A DNA stretch of 64,000 nt from CADEDH01 sp965262175. Its GTDB lineage: Bacteria > Actinomycetota > Acidimicrobiia > Acidimicrobiales > SZUA-35. Below, piece after piece: positions 36,967 to 47,321 of this stretch (the first letter of the stretch is position 1; each line of letters begins with the position of its first letter). The notes under the pieces are model-generated. The model ran no database searches, was not told the origin of the DNA, and worked only from the letters and a program-made list of their open reading frames with translations. The DNA lies in the NCBI GenBank assembly GCA_965262175.1, contig CBDHES010000002.1, positions 930,001 to 994,000 of the forward strand, read 5' to 3'. The position numbers were made by a program, and so were the translations under genes.

Positions 36967-37956
36967 GTGAGTCGACCCGCTTCGACGCCGCCGGAGGGAC
37001 CTGCCGGTCTCGGCGCCTTCAGCCCCGAGACCCGAAACCTGCTCCGCCGTCTCGAGCTGGAGGTCACCCGCCGGCTCGACGGGCTCCTCCACGGCGACCA
37101 TCGGGGCCTCGTACCCGGTCACGGCTCGGAGCTCGGCGAGACGAGGCGCTACGCCCCCGGCGACGACGTCCGCCGGATCGATTGGAACGTGACGGCCCGG
37201 TTGTCCGAGGCCCACATCCGGGAGACGATCGCCGAACGGGAGCTGCAGACCTGGCTGGTGGTCGATCGCTCGCCCCGACTGTCCTACGGCACGGCCCTGG
37301 CCGAGAAACGGGAGCTCGTCCTGGCGGCGGCGGCCGCCGTCGGGTTCCTCACCAACCGGGACGGCAATCGAATCGGTGCGGTCTTCGCCGGACCTTCGGT
37401 CCCGGTCGATGGCCCGACCACCAAACCTGGGCCGGGGCATGATCTCCGCCCGCCCCGGGGGTCGCGGCGCCACTTCCTGAGGATCATGGCCGAGATCGCC
37501 GAGCACGACGCACCCGACGGGGTCGGGGTGACCGATCTCCGCCAGGCCCTCGTCCTCCTCGACAGCGTGGCCAAGCGCCGCGGCCTGGTCGTGGTGATCT
37601 CCGACTTCCTGGTGACCGAGGGGTGGGAGCTGGCCATCCGGATCCTGGCCCGCCGCCACGAGGTGCTGGCCATCCAGATCACCGACCCGCGGGAGCGGGA
37701 GCTCCCCGACGTGGGCGTGGTCCTCCTCGAAGACCCGGCGACCGGCGCCCAACGGGAGGTGGCCACCCAGCGCCGCTCGGTGCGGGAGGCGTTCGCCACC
37801 GCCGCCGCCGAGCGCCAGGACCGGATCGCCGAGACGCTGCGGACGGCGCGGGTCGACCATGTCGTCCTGTCGACCGACCGGCCCTGGCTCGACGACCTCG
37901 TCCAGTTCGTGGCCGCCCGCAAGCACCGTCTGGGCCGGGTCCCGGTGCGGCGATGA
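36967..37956 (+). CDS. DUF58 domain protein
   Basis: This 329-residue protein has the DUF58 signature LGETRRYAPGDDVRRIDWNV, with a preceding helix (LLRRLELEVTRRLDGLLHG). It then shows a degenerate VWA-like half (WLVVDRSPRLSYG, LVVVISDFLVTEGWELA). DUF58 proteins accompany MoxR ATPases and VWA proteins and are thought to be their clients or partners. The start is the GTG at 36967. It overlaps the next gene as ATGA. Confidence 0.9.
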   Translation: MSRPASTPPEGPAGLGAFSPETRNLLRRLELEVTRRLDGLLHGDHRGLVPGHGSELGETRRYAPGDDVRRIDWNVTARLSEAHIRETIAERELQTWLVVDRSPRLSYGTALAEKRELVLAAAAAVGFLTNRDGNRIGAVFAGPSVPVDGPTTKPGPGHDLRPPRGSRRHFLRIMAEIAEHDAPDGVGVTDLRQALVLLDSVAKRRGLVVVISDFLVTEGWELAIRILARRHEVLAIQITDPRERELPDVGVVLLEDPATGAQREVATQRRSVREAFATAAAERQDRIAETLRTARVDHVVLSTDRPWLDDLVQFVAARKHRLGRVPVRR

Positions 37957-38924
37957 CGTTCCTCTCCGCCTGGCGCCTGTGGTTCCTGCTGGCGGTCGTC
38001 GCCCTGGCCGTCGGCTACGTGCTGCTCCAACGGCGACGCAACCGGTACGCCCTACGGTTCAGCGCCGGCGACCTGTTCGACAGCGTCGCTCCCCGAACCC
38101 CGGGGTTCCGGCGCCACGTCCCGGCCGGGGTCTTCCTGCTGTCGTTGGCGGTGCTGGTGACCGCCTTCGCCCAACCGGCCCGGACCGTCCGGGTGCCCCG
38201 GGAACGGGCGACGGTGATCGTGGCCATCGACGTGTCGCTGTCGATGCAGGCCCCCGATGTGGAGCCCAACCGGCTGGAGGCGGCGCAGGAGGCGGCCAAA
38301 CGGTTCATCGACGAGTTGCCGGGAACGCTGAACGTCGGCGTGGTCTCCTTCGCCGGCTCGGCGGCGGTGCTGGTGCCCCCGACCCAGGACCGGTCGGCCG
38401 CCGACACCGCGATCGACAACCTCCGCCTGGCCGAGTCGACGGCGATCGGCGAGGCGATCTTCACCTCGCTCGACGCGCTGGCCAACGCCCCCCGGGACGA
38501 GACCGGGGAGCTCCCGCCGGCTCGCATCGTGTTGCTGTCCGACGGGGAGACGACCGTCGGCCGACCCGACCGGGAGGCGGTGGCAGCCGCCGTCGACGCC
38601 GGGATCCCGGTCTCCACGATCGCCTTCGGCACACCGTTCGGGCTCATCGTCTACGACGATCCGGAGACCCCGGTCATCGAGAACGACCGGATCCCGGTAC
38701 CGGTCGGCGACGACAACCTGCGAGAGATCGCCGAGGGAACCGGCGGCACCTTCTTCAGCGCGTCGACCTTGGAGGAGCTGGATGCCGTCTACGACGACAT
38801 CGGCTCGGCGATCGGGTTCGAGGAGGTCCCCCGGGAGATCACCGACTGGTTCGTCGGCCTGGGGATCGTGCTGCTGGCGTTGGCGTCCGGCTTCAGCCTG
38901 CTCTGGTTCCAGCGCCTGCCCTGA
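37953..38924 (+). CDS. VWA-domain membrane protein (BatA-like)
   Basis: This 323-residue protein has two N-terminal membrane spans (WRLWFLLAVVALAVGYVLL and AGVFLLSLAVLVTAFA), a VWA domain with MIDAS DVSLSMQ, FAGSAAVLVPPTQD and LLSDGETT, and a C-terminal span (FVGLGIVLLALASGFSLLWF). It resembles BatA/BatB of MoxR operons. It may transmit metal-dependent binding to the MoxR-DUF58 pair at the membrane. The ATG at 37953 overlaps the DUF58 stop by four bases. It converges on smc. Confidence 0.9.
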   Translation: MTFLSAWRLWFLLAVVALAVGYVLLQRRRNRYALRFSAGDLFDSVAPRTPGFRRHVPAGVFLLSLAVLVTAFAQPARTVRVPRERATVIVAIDVSLSMQAPDVEPNRLEAAQEAAKRFIDELPGTLNVGVVSFAGSAAVLVPPTQDRSAADTAIDNLRLAESTAIGEAIFTSLDALANAPRDETGELPPARIVLLSDGETTVGRPDREAVAAAVDAGIPVSTIAFGTPFGLIVYDDPETPVIENDRIPVPVGDDNLREIAEGTGGTFFSASTLEELDAVYDDIGSAIGFEEVPREITDWFVGLGIVLLALASGFSLLWFQRLP

Positions 38925-38945
38925 ACCGGTGGGCGGTCGGGGCGG

Positions 38946-41900
38946 TCAGGGGTTGACGGCCGCCGCTTCCCGTTCGAGGTCGATCACCGGCTCGCCGGTT
39001 CGTCGGCCTTCGACCTTCTCGCTGACGACCTTCGACGAACCACCCGGCTTCATCGTGACGCCGTAGAGCACGTCGGCGGCCTCCATCGTCCGCTTCTGGT
39101 GGCTGACGATGATGAGCTGGGCGTCGGCCCGGAAGTCCTCGACGAGCGACAGGAACCGGCTGAGGTTGACGTCGTCGAGGGCCGCCTCGACCTCGTCCAT
39201 CACGTAGAACGGAGACGGTCGGCTCCGGAACACGGCGAAGAGGAACGTGAGGGCGACGAGCGAGCGCTCGCCACCGGAAAGCAGCGACAGCTTCTTCACG
39301 TTCTTGCCCGACGGCTTCGCCTCGATCTCGATCCCACAGTCGAGCAGATCGTCGGGGTCGGTCAGGGTCACCGCCCCCTTGCCACCGGGGAACAGCGTGT
39401 CGAACAGATCGACGAAGTTGGTGGCGACGTCGGCGTAGGCGGCGGAGAAGACGCTCACGATCTCGCCGTCGATGGACCGGATCAGGGTGTTGAGGTCCTT
39501 CCGGGCGGTCTTGACGTCGTTCAGCTGGCCGTCGATGAACTCGTGACGCTCCTTGAGCGTGTCGTACTCCTCGAGGGCCAACGGGTTGATGGGGCCGATC
39601 AGCTTCAGCTCCCGTTCGAGGTCTCGGACCCGGGCCTGGGGGTGGGGATCCGACCGTCGTCGCCGGGTGGGATCTCGGGCTGCTCGACGGCCATGGCCGC
39701 GTCGGGCTCCACCTCCAGCTCCCGGCGGAGGGCGTCGGTCAGGGCTTCGAGCTTCACCCGGTTCTCGGTCTCGTCGACCTCCAACCGGCTCCGCCGCTCC
39801 CGGAGCTCGATCAGCTCCCGTTCGGCCCGCTGCCGCTCCGACCGGCGGGCGGTCAGCTCCGCCGAGACCGCCTGCGCCGCCTCGGACTGGATCCGCTGCT
39901 CGGCCGCCAGCAGCTCGATCCACCGATCGAGCTCGTCCGACCGGGCCCCCAACCGGGCGCCGAGGTCGTCGATCTCGGCCAGGGCGGCCTCGATCGCTTC
40001 CCGGCGGACCCGGGCCTGATCCCGTTCATGGGTGAGGCGGACGAGCCGAGCCTCGGTCTCGGTCTGGCGAGAGGTCAGAAGCTCCCGCCGCTGATCGATG
40101 GCGGCCGCCTTGACCTCCAGCTCCCGCCGGGACTCGGCGGCGGACCGGACCCGCTCCTCGAGCGACGCCCGGGACATCGTCAGCGCCTCGACCCGGTTGA
40201 GATACTCGGCCTCCTCGTTCTCCACCGCAGGCAGCTCGGTCCGCAGGCGCTCGGCGGCGGCGGCATCGGTCCGCTGCTGCTGGGCGGCGGTCCGGCGCTG
40301 CTCCTCGAGACGTTGCCGGTCGTCGTCGAGCTGGACGAGCGCCTCGGCGCTGCGGTCCCGAGTGGCGACCGCCGATTCCAGCGCCGCTCCGGTCGCCCGG
40401 AGGGCGTCGTCGGCCTCCCGGGCCGCCCGTTCGGCGCCGGACAGCTCGTCGCGGGCGGCCTTCAGCGCAGACGCGGCCGATTCGGCGGCTTCCCGGGCGT
40501 GGAGGGCGGCGCTCTCAGCCTCCTCGAGGGCGGCGCCGGTCGCTCCGGTGCCCCCGACCCCGATCCGCCAGCCGCCGGGCCCGAAGCGGTCGCCCCGCCG
40601 GGTGACGACGATCCGGCCCGGATCGGCCAGGGCGAGATCCATCGCCTGGCGCCAGTCGCCGTCGACGGCCACCGCCCCGGCCAGCAGCGCGTCGAGCACG
40701 GGGTCCAGGTCGGCCCGGCGGGCGGTCACCCGCCCCCGGATCGGGGTGGCCGTCACCCCGGGGACCGTCGGCATGGTGTCGAGACCGTCGGCGAGAGGTC
40801 GGGCGGGGCCCTGGGTTCGGGCCAGGGCGAGCACCGCCCCCGACAGGTCCCGACCGTCGAGCGCGGCGAGCGCTGCGGCGGCGTTGGCCGGGCTGTCGAC
40901 GACGACCGCAGCCAGGGCCTCGCCGGCGGCCGCCTCGACCGCAGACTCCCAGCCGTCGTCGATCCCCACCAGGTCGAGGAGGGTGCCGACGTAGCCGTCG
41001 GCATCGGCCAGGGCGTCGGCCCCGGCCCGGGCTCGGGCCTCGTCGAGGGCCTGGGTCAGGGCATCGCGCCGGGCCTGCCAGCGGCTGGCCTCGGAGTCGG
41101 CCTCCCGTCGAGCCTCGGTCCGCTCCTCGACCAACCGGTCGAGCCGATCCCGGTCGGCGGTGGCGGCGGCCGCGGCGTCCCGGGCCTCGGGGCGCTCCCG
41201 CTCCATCCGGTCGATCGTGGCCGCGGCGGCGTTCCGGTCGTTGGTGGCGGCCGCCCGGCGGGTCTCGATGGCCTCCAGCTGCCGGTCGACCCGCTCGAGC
41301 TCGGCGCCGCTGCGCTCGGCGGCCCGACCGAGCGCCTCCAGCTGGGCCCGGAGCTCGGGGGCCCGGGTCGGCTTGGGCGCCAGCTCGTCGCCCCACTCGG
41401 TGTCGAACGTGAGCTGCTCGCTGCTGAGACGGGACTCGACCTCTTCGAGGTGGGCGAACTGGGGTCGCAGCTCCCGCGCGTCGGCATCGACGACCCGCAG
41501 CTCACCGGCGAGGCGGGCCGCTTCGGCTTCGAGGTTGGCCACCAGGCCATCGTCGACCGCCGACTGGAGCTCCCCCTCCAGACGACGGCGGCGCTCCCCG
41601 ATCACGTTGTGCTGGCCGCGGATCCGCTCCCGGAGCCGCTGGGCCCGGCTGGCGACGTCGGCCACGTCCGACGCGCCGAGGGCGGCCAACGACGCCTCGC
41701 GCTCCAGGACCTGGGCGTCGAGGGTCGCCAGGGTGCCGTTGATCCGCTCCTCGGCTTCCGTGCTCGAGCGCTGATCCCGCTTGATCGTCTCCAGGCGACC
41801 GGTGAGGGCGGCGATCTCCCGGCCCGCCAGGTGGACCTTGAGCACCTGGAGCTCGGCGACCAGCTCGCCGTGACGCTGGGCCGCCGCCGCCTGCTTCTCG

Positions 41901-42520
41901 AGGGGTCGGAGCTGGCGACGGACCTCGCGGAGCAGGTCCTGGAGCCGTTGCAGGTTCTCCTCGGTGGCCGCCAGCCGGCGCTCCGCTCGCTCCTTGCGCT
42001 TGCGGTACTTGAGGACGCCGGCGGCCTCCTCGATGATCGCCCGCCGATCGGTCGGCTTGGCGTTGAGGACGTCGTCGATCCGCCCCTGGGAGATGATGAT
42101 GTGCTGCTGACGACCGACCCCGGAGTCGCTCAGCAGCTCCTGGATGTCGAGCAACCGGCACGACACCCCGTTGATGGCGTAGTCGGAGTCGCCGCTGCGG
42201 AACAGGGTCCGGCTGATCGTCACCTCGTTGAACTCGATGGGGAGCTCGCCGTCGTTGTTGTCGATGGTCAGCGACACCTCGGCCCGGCCGAGGGGCTTGC
42301 GGGAGGCCGTCCCGGCGAAGATGACGTCGTCCATCTTCTGGGACCGGACCGACGTCGGGGCCTGGGCGCCAAGCACCCAGGCCATGGCGTCGACCACGTT
42401 GGACTTGCCGCTCCCGTTTGGGCCGACGACGACGGTGATACCCGGTTCGAGATCGAGGCTGGCGGTGTCGGCGAACGACTTGAAGCCCTTGATCGTCAGG
42501 GTCTTGAGGAACACCGACAC
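38946..42520 (-). CDS. smc: Chromosome segregation protein SMC, with an apparent one-base frameshift near 39645
   Basis: SMC condenses and segregates chromosomes with ScpA and ScpB. The start is a GTG at 42520 (VSVFLKTLTIKGFKSFADTA), followed by Walker A VGPNGSGKSNVVDAM, a coiled coil, a hinge near the middle (GYVGTLLDLVG, SGAVLAL) and a second coiled coil. The C-terminal head has LSLLSGGERSLVALTFLFAV and Walker B YVMDEVEAALDD in another frame. The first frame ends after PPGDDGRIPTPRPG, while the head frame continues as QARVRDLERELKLIG. Adding one C to a five-C run near 39645 joins them as IPTPQARVRD. The span of 3575 bases is one short of 1192 codons. A homopolymer sequencing error is likeliest. 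Confidence 0.9.
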
Positions 42521-42608
42521 GAGACTACCGCCCGGTCCCGGGCACCTGGGGGCTTCTCGTCCCGGTGCCGGTGGGCGCAGCGGCACCGGTGGCGCCTAGT
42601 GTCGGAAG

Positions 42609-42983
42609 ATGACCCCATCGGAGATCGTCACCTCGTTCATCGCCGCCATCGAGGCCAAGGACCTCGACCGGGCCGCCGAGCACGTCTCGGCCGACGTCTA
42701 CTACGAGAACATCCCGATCGGGGGCATGACCGGGCCCGACGACATGAAGAAGTTCTTGGCCCCGCTGCTCTCCGGCGACGATCCGGTCGAGTTCGAGGTG
42801 CTGCGCCAGGTCGGCGACGACACGACGGTGATGAACGATCGCATCGACCGGATGACCGTCCGGGGCCGCCGCATCGAGCTGCCGGTGGCCGGCGTGTTCG
42901 AGGTCGCCGACGGCAAGATCACCCTGTGGCGCGACTTCTTCGACGAGGCCACGTTCAACCGCCAGCTGGCCGGCGAGGACTGA
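42609..42983 (+). CDS. Limonene-1,2-epoxide hydrolase-like protein
   Basis: This 124-residue protein has the NTF2-like fold of the limonene epoxide hydrolase family. The residues known to act in that family are all present with matching spacing: Tyr32 and Asn34 (YYEN), Arg78 and Asp80 (DRID), and Asp109 (WRDF). It probably opens small epoxides by direct water attack. It starts at the ATG at 42609, is divergent from smc, and is followed 36 bases later by a CaiB-type CoA transferase, suggesting a small catabolic operon. Confidence 0.85.
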   Translation: MTPSEIVTSFIAAIEAKDLDRAAEHVSADVYYENIPIGGMTGPDDMKKFLAPLLSGDDPVEFEVLRQVGDDTTVMNDRIDRMTVRGRRIELPVAGVFEVADGKITLWRDFFDEATFNRQLAGED

Positions 42984-43019
42984 CCGCCGACCCGCTGCCA
43001 TCCACCTGAGGGGGACCAC

Positions 43020-44210
43020 ATGACCACCGCCATCCTTGCCGACATCCGGGTACTCGACTTCGGCCGATACATCGCCGGGCCGTGCCTGGCAACCCACCTC
43101 GCCGACCTGGGGGCCGACGTCATCCGCATCGAGAAGGTCGACGGCTCCGAGGATCGGTTCATGACCCCGGTCGCCGACGACGGCGCCGGTGCCCTGTTCC
43201 TCCAACTGGGCCGGAACAAGCGGGGCCTGACGCTCAACCCGACCCGACCCGACGGGGCCGAGGTCCTGCGTCGACTGGTGGCGGGGGCCGATGTGGTGGT
43301 GGCGAACATGCCCCCGGCGGGGCTGGTGGCGATGGGGGTCGACTACCCGTCGCTGACCGCCATCAAGCCCGACATCATCCTCGCCACCAACAACGTGTTC
43401 GGGTCGGGCGGACCGTGGAGCGAGCGGGTCGGGTTCGATGGCCTGGCCCAGGCGATGTCGGGGGCGGCGGCCATGTCGGGCCCGGCCGACCACCCGACCC
43501 GGTCGTCGGCCCCCTTCGTCGACTTCTGCTCGGCGACGCTCGGGGCGGTGGCGGTGCTGGCCGCCCTCCGCCATCGGGACGCCACCGGCGAGGGCCAGGT
43601 GGTCGAGACCGCCCTGTTGAAGACGGCGATGATGATGATGGACGGGACCCTGATCGAGCAGGCCCTGCTCCGACCCGACCGGGATTCGACGCACAACCGG
43701 GGCCAGACCGCAGCCCCGAGCGACTACTTCCGATGCCGAGACGGCTACCTGGCCGCAGCGGTGATCGGCGCGCCGCTGTTCGACCGGTGGTGCAAGCTGG
43801 TCGGCCGACCGGAGCTGGTCGACGACGAGCGGTTCGCCGACGACATCGGCCGGGGCGATCACCGGGACGAGCTGTGCGCCATCATGGACGACTGGTGCCG
43901 GGACCGGACCGTGGCCGAGGCCCTCGACGCCCTGGCCGAGCTGAAGGTCCCGGCGGCCCCGGTCTACCGACCCCAGCAGGTGCTCGACGATGAGCACGTG
44001 GCGGCCATCGGGTTCCTCCAACCGATCGACTACGACGGTGGGCTCCCCCAGCCGGCCCCGATCACCCGGTTCCCGGTCGACATGTCGGCCGCCGACACCT
44101 CGATCCGCCGCCCGGCCCCGACGCTGGGCCAACACACCGACGAGATCCTCGCCGAGTTGGGCTACGACGCCGACGAGATCACGGCCCTCCGAGCCGACCG
44201 GGTCGTCTGA
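43020..44210 (+). CDS. CaiB/BaiF family type III CoA transferase
   Basis: This is a 396-residue family III CoA transferase. It begins ILADIRVLDFGRYIAGP, has LADLGADVIRIEKVDGSED, NKRGLTLNP, and the catalytic Asp in PFVDFCSATLGAVAVL. CaiB enzymes move CoA between carboxylic acids, for example carnitine, bile acids or succinate. Its substrate is not predictable; the LEH-like gene just upstream hints at a cyclic or terpenoid acid. The start is the ATG at 43020. Confidence 0.92.
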   Translation: MTTAILADIRVLDFGRYIAGPCLATHLADLGADVIRIEKVDGSEDRFMTPVADDGAGALFLQLGRNKRGLTLNPTRPDGAEVLRRLVAGADVVVANMPPAGLVAMGVDYPSLTAIKPDIILATNNVFGSGGPWSERVGFDGLAQAMSGAAAMSGPADHPTRSSAPFVDFCSATLGAVAVLAALRHRDATGEGQVVETALLKTAMMMMDGTLIEQALLRPDRDSTHNRGQTAAPSDYFRCRDGYLAAAVIGAPLFDRWCKLVGRPELVDDERFADDIGRGDHRDELCAIMDDWCRDRTVAEALDALAELKVPAAPVYRPQQVLDDEHVAAIGFLQPIDYDGGLPQPAPITRFPVDMSAADTSIRRPAPTLGQHTDEILAELGYDADEITALRADRVV

Positions 44211-44268
44211 TCGGCGGCGAGCACCTGCTGGGGTCGGCGGGCCACCGGCCCGAAGGCTCGCCTGATGA

Positions 44269-45591
44269 TCAGGCGACGGTGGCCCCGGGGGCGATGGTGG
44301 GCGGGGCGGCGTTCAGGCGGTCCTTGGCGAACCCGGCGGCTTCCTGGTAGCGCCGCATGAAGGCGGCCCGCTCGACGGCCGGGTAGACCTCGTCGATGTC
44401 GTCGAAGATCCCACCGCACCGGGCGTCGAGCTCGACGAGCAGACCGAACGGGCCCGCCCCCCGGTTGCGCAGCACCACGGCCGAGACCTCCTCGCAGAGT
44501 TGGGCGTCGTAGGCGGCCAGGGCGTCGCCGGTCACCCCGTGATCGATCATGGCCGCCCCCAGCACCCGGGCGTCGACGATGGCCTGGCTGGCACCGTTCG
44601 AGCCGGTGGGGAACATGACGTGGGCGGCGTCGCCGAGGAGGGCCGTGTTGCCGTCGACCCATGTCGGGATCGGGTCCCGGTCGATCATCGGGATCTCGAA
44701 GACCTCGTCGGCCCCCCGGAGCATCGCCTGGATGTCGACCCAGTCGTAGTCCCAGCCGTCGAAGTGGTGGATGAAATCGTCGATCTCGACCCGCTTGGTC
44801 CAGTCGCCCTCGGCCAGTCCGCCGGCGTTGTCGAAGGTGACCTCGGCGATCCAGTTGATGTCGGCCAGACCGGTGACGGGATCCGGCGGCGAGATGGGGT
44901 AGAACACGACCCGGTGGCGGTGGGTCCCGAGCCCGACGAACGACGCCCCGGTCCGGATGGGGACCCCCGGCGTCGTCCCCCGCCACATGATGGCCCCGTT
45001 CCAGTGGACCGGCGGCTGGTCGGGATGCATCTGGGCCCGGACCGCGGAGTGCAACCCGTCGGCTCCGATCAGGAGGCGGCCGGGGAACTCGAGGGGGTGG
45101 CCGTCGCGGTCGGCGGCGATCACCGTCACCCCGGCGCGGTCGGGACGGCGACCGTCCCGGTGGTTGCGGTAGCCGGTGACCCGAACCCCGGTCCGGATGG
45201 CGTCGGGCCCCAGGCGGTCGAGGACGGTCCGGTAGAGCAGCATCTGGAGCCGACCGCGATGGGCCGAGTACTGGGGCCATCGGTAGCCGGCGGCGAGTCC
45301 CCGGGGCTCGGCGTAGACATCGGAGCCGTTGAGCCCGACCAGCGCCCACTCCCTGGCTGGCAGCCCGATCTGGTCGAGCTGGTCGGCGCCGATTCCCAGG
45401 TCGTTCAGCTCCCGCACCGCGTTCGGTTGGAGGTTGATGCCAACCCCGAGCGGCTTCAGCTCGGCGACCGACTCGAGCACGATGCACGGCACACCGATCT
45501 GATGCAGCGTCAGGGCGGTGGCCAGCCCGCCGATGCCGCCACCGGCGATGACGACCGGCGACGGGTCGTGGTCGTTGGATGGGTTCGACAC
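44269..45591 (-). CDS. FAD-dependent aromatic monooxygenase (salicylate/3-hydroxybenzoate hydroxylase type)
   Basis: This 440-residue group A flavoprotein monooxygenase has the FAD dinucleotide motif VVIAGGGIGGLATALTLH, GVGINLQPNAVRELNDLG, LIGADGLHSAVR, and the second FAD/ribityl motif ALLGDAAHVMFPTGSNGASQ. It fits the PHBH-like enzymes that hydroxylate aromatic rings with NAD(P)H and oxygen. The GTG at 45591 has AGGAG a suitable distance upstream; earlier starts would add an Arg/Pro-rich stretch. It converges with the CoA transferase and is divergent from the ABC importer. Confidence 0.9.
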   Translation of the reverse strand: MSNPSNDHDPSPVVIAGGGIGGLATALTLHQIGVPCIVLESVAELKPLGVGINLQPNAVRELNDLGIGADQLDQIGLPAREWALVGLNGSDVYAEPRGLAAGYRWPQYSAHRGRLQMLLYRTVLDRLGPDAIRTGVRVTGYRNHRDGRRPDRAGVTVIAADRDGHPLEFPGRLLIGADGLHSAVRAQMHPDQPPVHWNGAIMWRGTTPGVPIRTGASFVGLGTHRHRVVFYPISPPDPVTGLADINWIAEVTFDNAGGLAEGDWTKRVEIDDFIHHFDGWDYDWVDIQAMLRGADEVFEIPMIDRDPIPTWVDGNTALLGDAAHVMFPTGSNGASQAIVDARVLGAAMIDHGVTGDALAAYDAQLCEEVSAVVLRNRGAGPFGLLVELDARCGGIFDDIDEVYPAVERAAFMRRYQEAAGFAKDRLNAAPPTIAPGATVA

Positions 45592-45675
45592 GGGCCTGGC
45601 TCCTGATCCGGGGGATACCTCTCGACGCCGGACGCTACCCAAGACCGGACCTCGGCACCGAGGTGGGACGGGTCG

Positions 45676-47286
45676 GTGCGGTCGCCGGGTAGCGATCACC
45701 GTGCAGGAAACGTAAGCTCGCCAGGTTCACTAAGGAGAACGATTCTTATTCTTGCGGCGACCCTTGAGGCTGGTGCGGCCTCCGACCATCTGACGATCGA
45801 CCACCTCCGGGTCGAGATCGGCGACGCGGTCGCGGTCCGCGACGTCTCGCTGGCCGTGCGACCGGGGTCGGTCCACTGCCTCGTCGGCGATTCGGGCAGC
45901 GGCAAGACGCTGACCTCGCTGGCCTCGGTGGGCCTGCTCCCACCGCAGGCGACCGCCTCGGGATCGATCCGTCTGACCGGGGTCGACCACGAGCTGCTCG
46001 ATCTCGACCAGCGCCGATGGAGCTCGATTCGGGGCTCGTCGATCGGCTACGTGGGACAGAACGCGCTCGGCTGCCTCCACCCGGCCTACCGGATCGGGAG
46101 TCAGCTGGTCGAGACGATCCGACGCCACCGGCGGCTGCCCCGACACGAGGCCCGGGCACTGGCCGTCGAGGAGTTGGCCGCGGTCGACCTCCCGAACCCC
46201 GAGCGGATCGCCCGCTCCCATCCCGCCCACCTCTCGGGCGGCATGTGCCAGCGGGTCGCCCTGGCCCTCGCGCTCTGCAACCGCCCGTCGGTCCTCGTCG
46301 CCGACGAGCCGACGACCGCCCTCGACGACGACACCCAGGGTCACGTGTTGGCCCTCCTCCGGGACCGGGTCGAGCGCGACGGACTCGGGGTGCTGCTGAT
46401 CACCCACGACCAACGGGTGGTCGACCAGATGGCCGACGAGGTGACCACCATCGTCGACGGGGCAACGGGCCCCTCGACGGAGCCGCCACCCGAGACCTCG
46501 CCGGAGGCGCTACCCGAAGCCCGGCCTCGTCGCCGACCGGCGACGACCGACGACGCAGGCGCGCTCGACCAGGACGGCGAGGGTGGCGACGACACCGTCC
46601 TGGAGATCGTCGGCGTCGGGAAGACCTACCGGTCGACCGAGCGTCGGGGGCGGCCCTCGACCGCCGTCCTCCAGGACGTGACGCTCTCGGCGGCGGCCGG
46701 GACGACGATCGGACTGGTCGGCCGGTCCGGGTCGGGGAAGACGACGCTGGCCCAGATCGTGGCCGGCGTGCTGGCGCCGACCGAGGGCTCGGTTCGGATT
46801 GGCGGGCGGCCGATCACCGGCGCCGACCGTGTCGACCGGGTCGAGAAGGCGGGCCTGGTCCAGTACGTGTTCCAGGACCCGTTCGGGTCGCTCAATCCGA
46901 GGCGGTCGGCCCTGTCCCAGGTGGCCGAGCCTCTGATCGCTGCCGGTCGGCCGACCACCGAGGCCCGGGACCGGGCCCGAGAGCTGTTGACCGAGGTCGG
47001 GTTGACGCCGGCGCAGATCGATCGCCGACCGACCGCCCTCTCCGGCGGTCAGTGCCAGCGGGTCGGCATCGCCCGGGCCCTGGTACGCCGGCCGGCTGTG
47101 GTGGTGCTCGACGAGCCGGTATCGGCCCTCGACTGGTCGATCCGAGCCGAGATCCTGACCATCCTCCACGACCTCCAGGACGCCACCGGCGCGGCCTACC
47201 TGTTCATCTCCCACGAGCGGTCCCTGATCGACCGTGAGAGCGACCGGATCTACACCGTCGCCGACGGGACCGTCCGCCCGGTCTGA
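45676..47286 (+). CDS. Opp/Dpp/Nik-type ABC transporter, fused dual ATPase
   Basis: Two ABC ATPase domains are joined in one 536-residue chain. Domain 1 has VGDSGSGKTLTSLA, LSGGMCQRVALALAL and VLVADEPTTALD; domain 2 has LVGRSGSGKTTLAQIV, YVFQDPFGSLNP, LSGGQCQRVGIARAL and VVVLDEPVSALD. Together they replace the usual separate DppD and DppF subunits. Both catalytic sites look intact. The start is uncertain: GTG 45676 is the only standard in-frame start before the domain, but a strong AAGGAG (45732-45737) lies just before an in-frame ATT (45742, again at 45748), which may be the true start. It heads the operon with binding protein and two permeases. Confidence 0.9.
   Translation: MRSPGSDHRAGNVSSPGSLRRTILILAATLEAGAASDHLTIDHLRVEIGDAVAVRDVSLAVRPGSVHCLVGDSGSGKTLTSLASVGLLPPQATASGSIRLTGVDHELLDLDQRRWSSIRGSSIGYVGQNALGCLHPAYRIGSQLVETIRRHRRLPRHEARALAVEELAAVDLPNPERIARSHPAHLSGGMCQRVALALALCNRPSVLVADEPTTALDDDTQGHVLALLRDRVERDGLGVLLITHDQRVVDQMADEVTTIVDGATGPSTEPPPETSPEALPEARPRRRPATTDDAGALDQDGEGGDDTVLEIVGVGKTYRSTERRGRPSTAVLQDVTLSAAAGTTIGLVGRSGSGKTTLAQIVAGVLAPTEGSVRIGGRPITGADRVDRVEKAGLVQYVFQDPFGSLNPRRSALSQVAEPLIAAGRPTTEARDRARELLTEVGLTPAQIDRRPTALSGGQCQRVGIARALVRRPAVVVLDEPVSALDWSIRAEILTILHDLQDATGAAYLFISHERSLIDRESDRIYTVADGTVRPV
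45731..45753. promoter_or_regulatory. AT-rich imperfect dyad overlapping the ABC importer ribosome binding site
   Basis: TAAGGAGAACGATTCTTATT and the following CTT form an imperfect inverted repeat (about seven of eleven pairs) with an inner AGAA-CGA-TTCT. Its AT content and look recall Fur/Zur-type metalloregulator boxes, and it would block translation or transcription of the importer operon. No regulator is shown; the resemblance is by eye. Confidence 0.3.
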
Positions 47287-47321
47287 CCATCACCCTGCAC
47301 ACCCAAGGAGAAGACCAACCC

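Noticed and set aside
40028..43009. Plus-strand open frame opposite smc
   Set aside because: Antisense reading of the smc coiled coil; its product has no domain.
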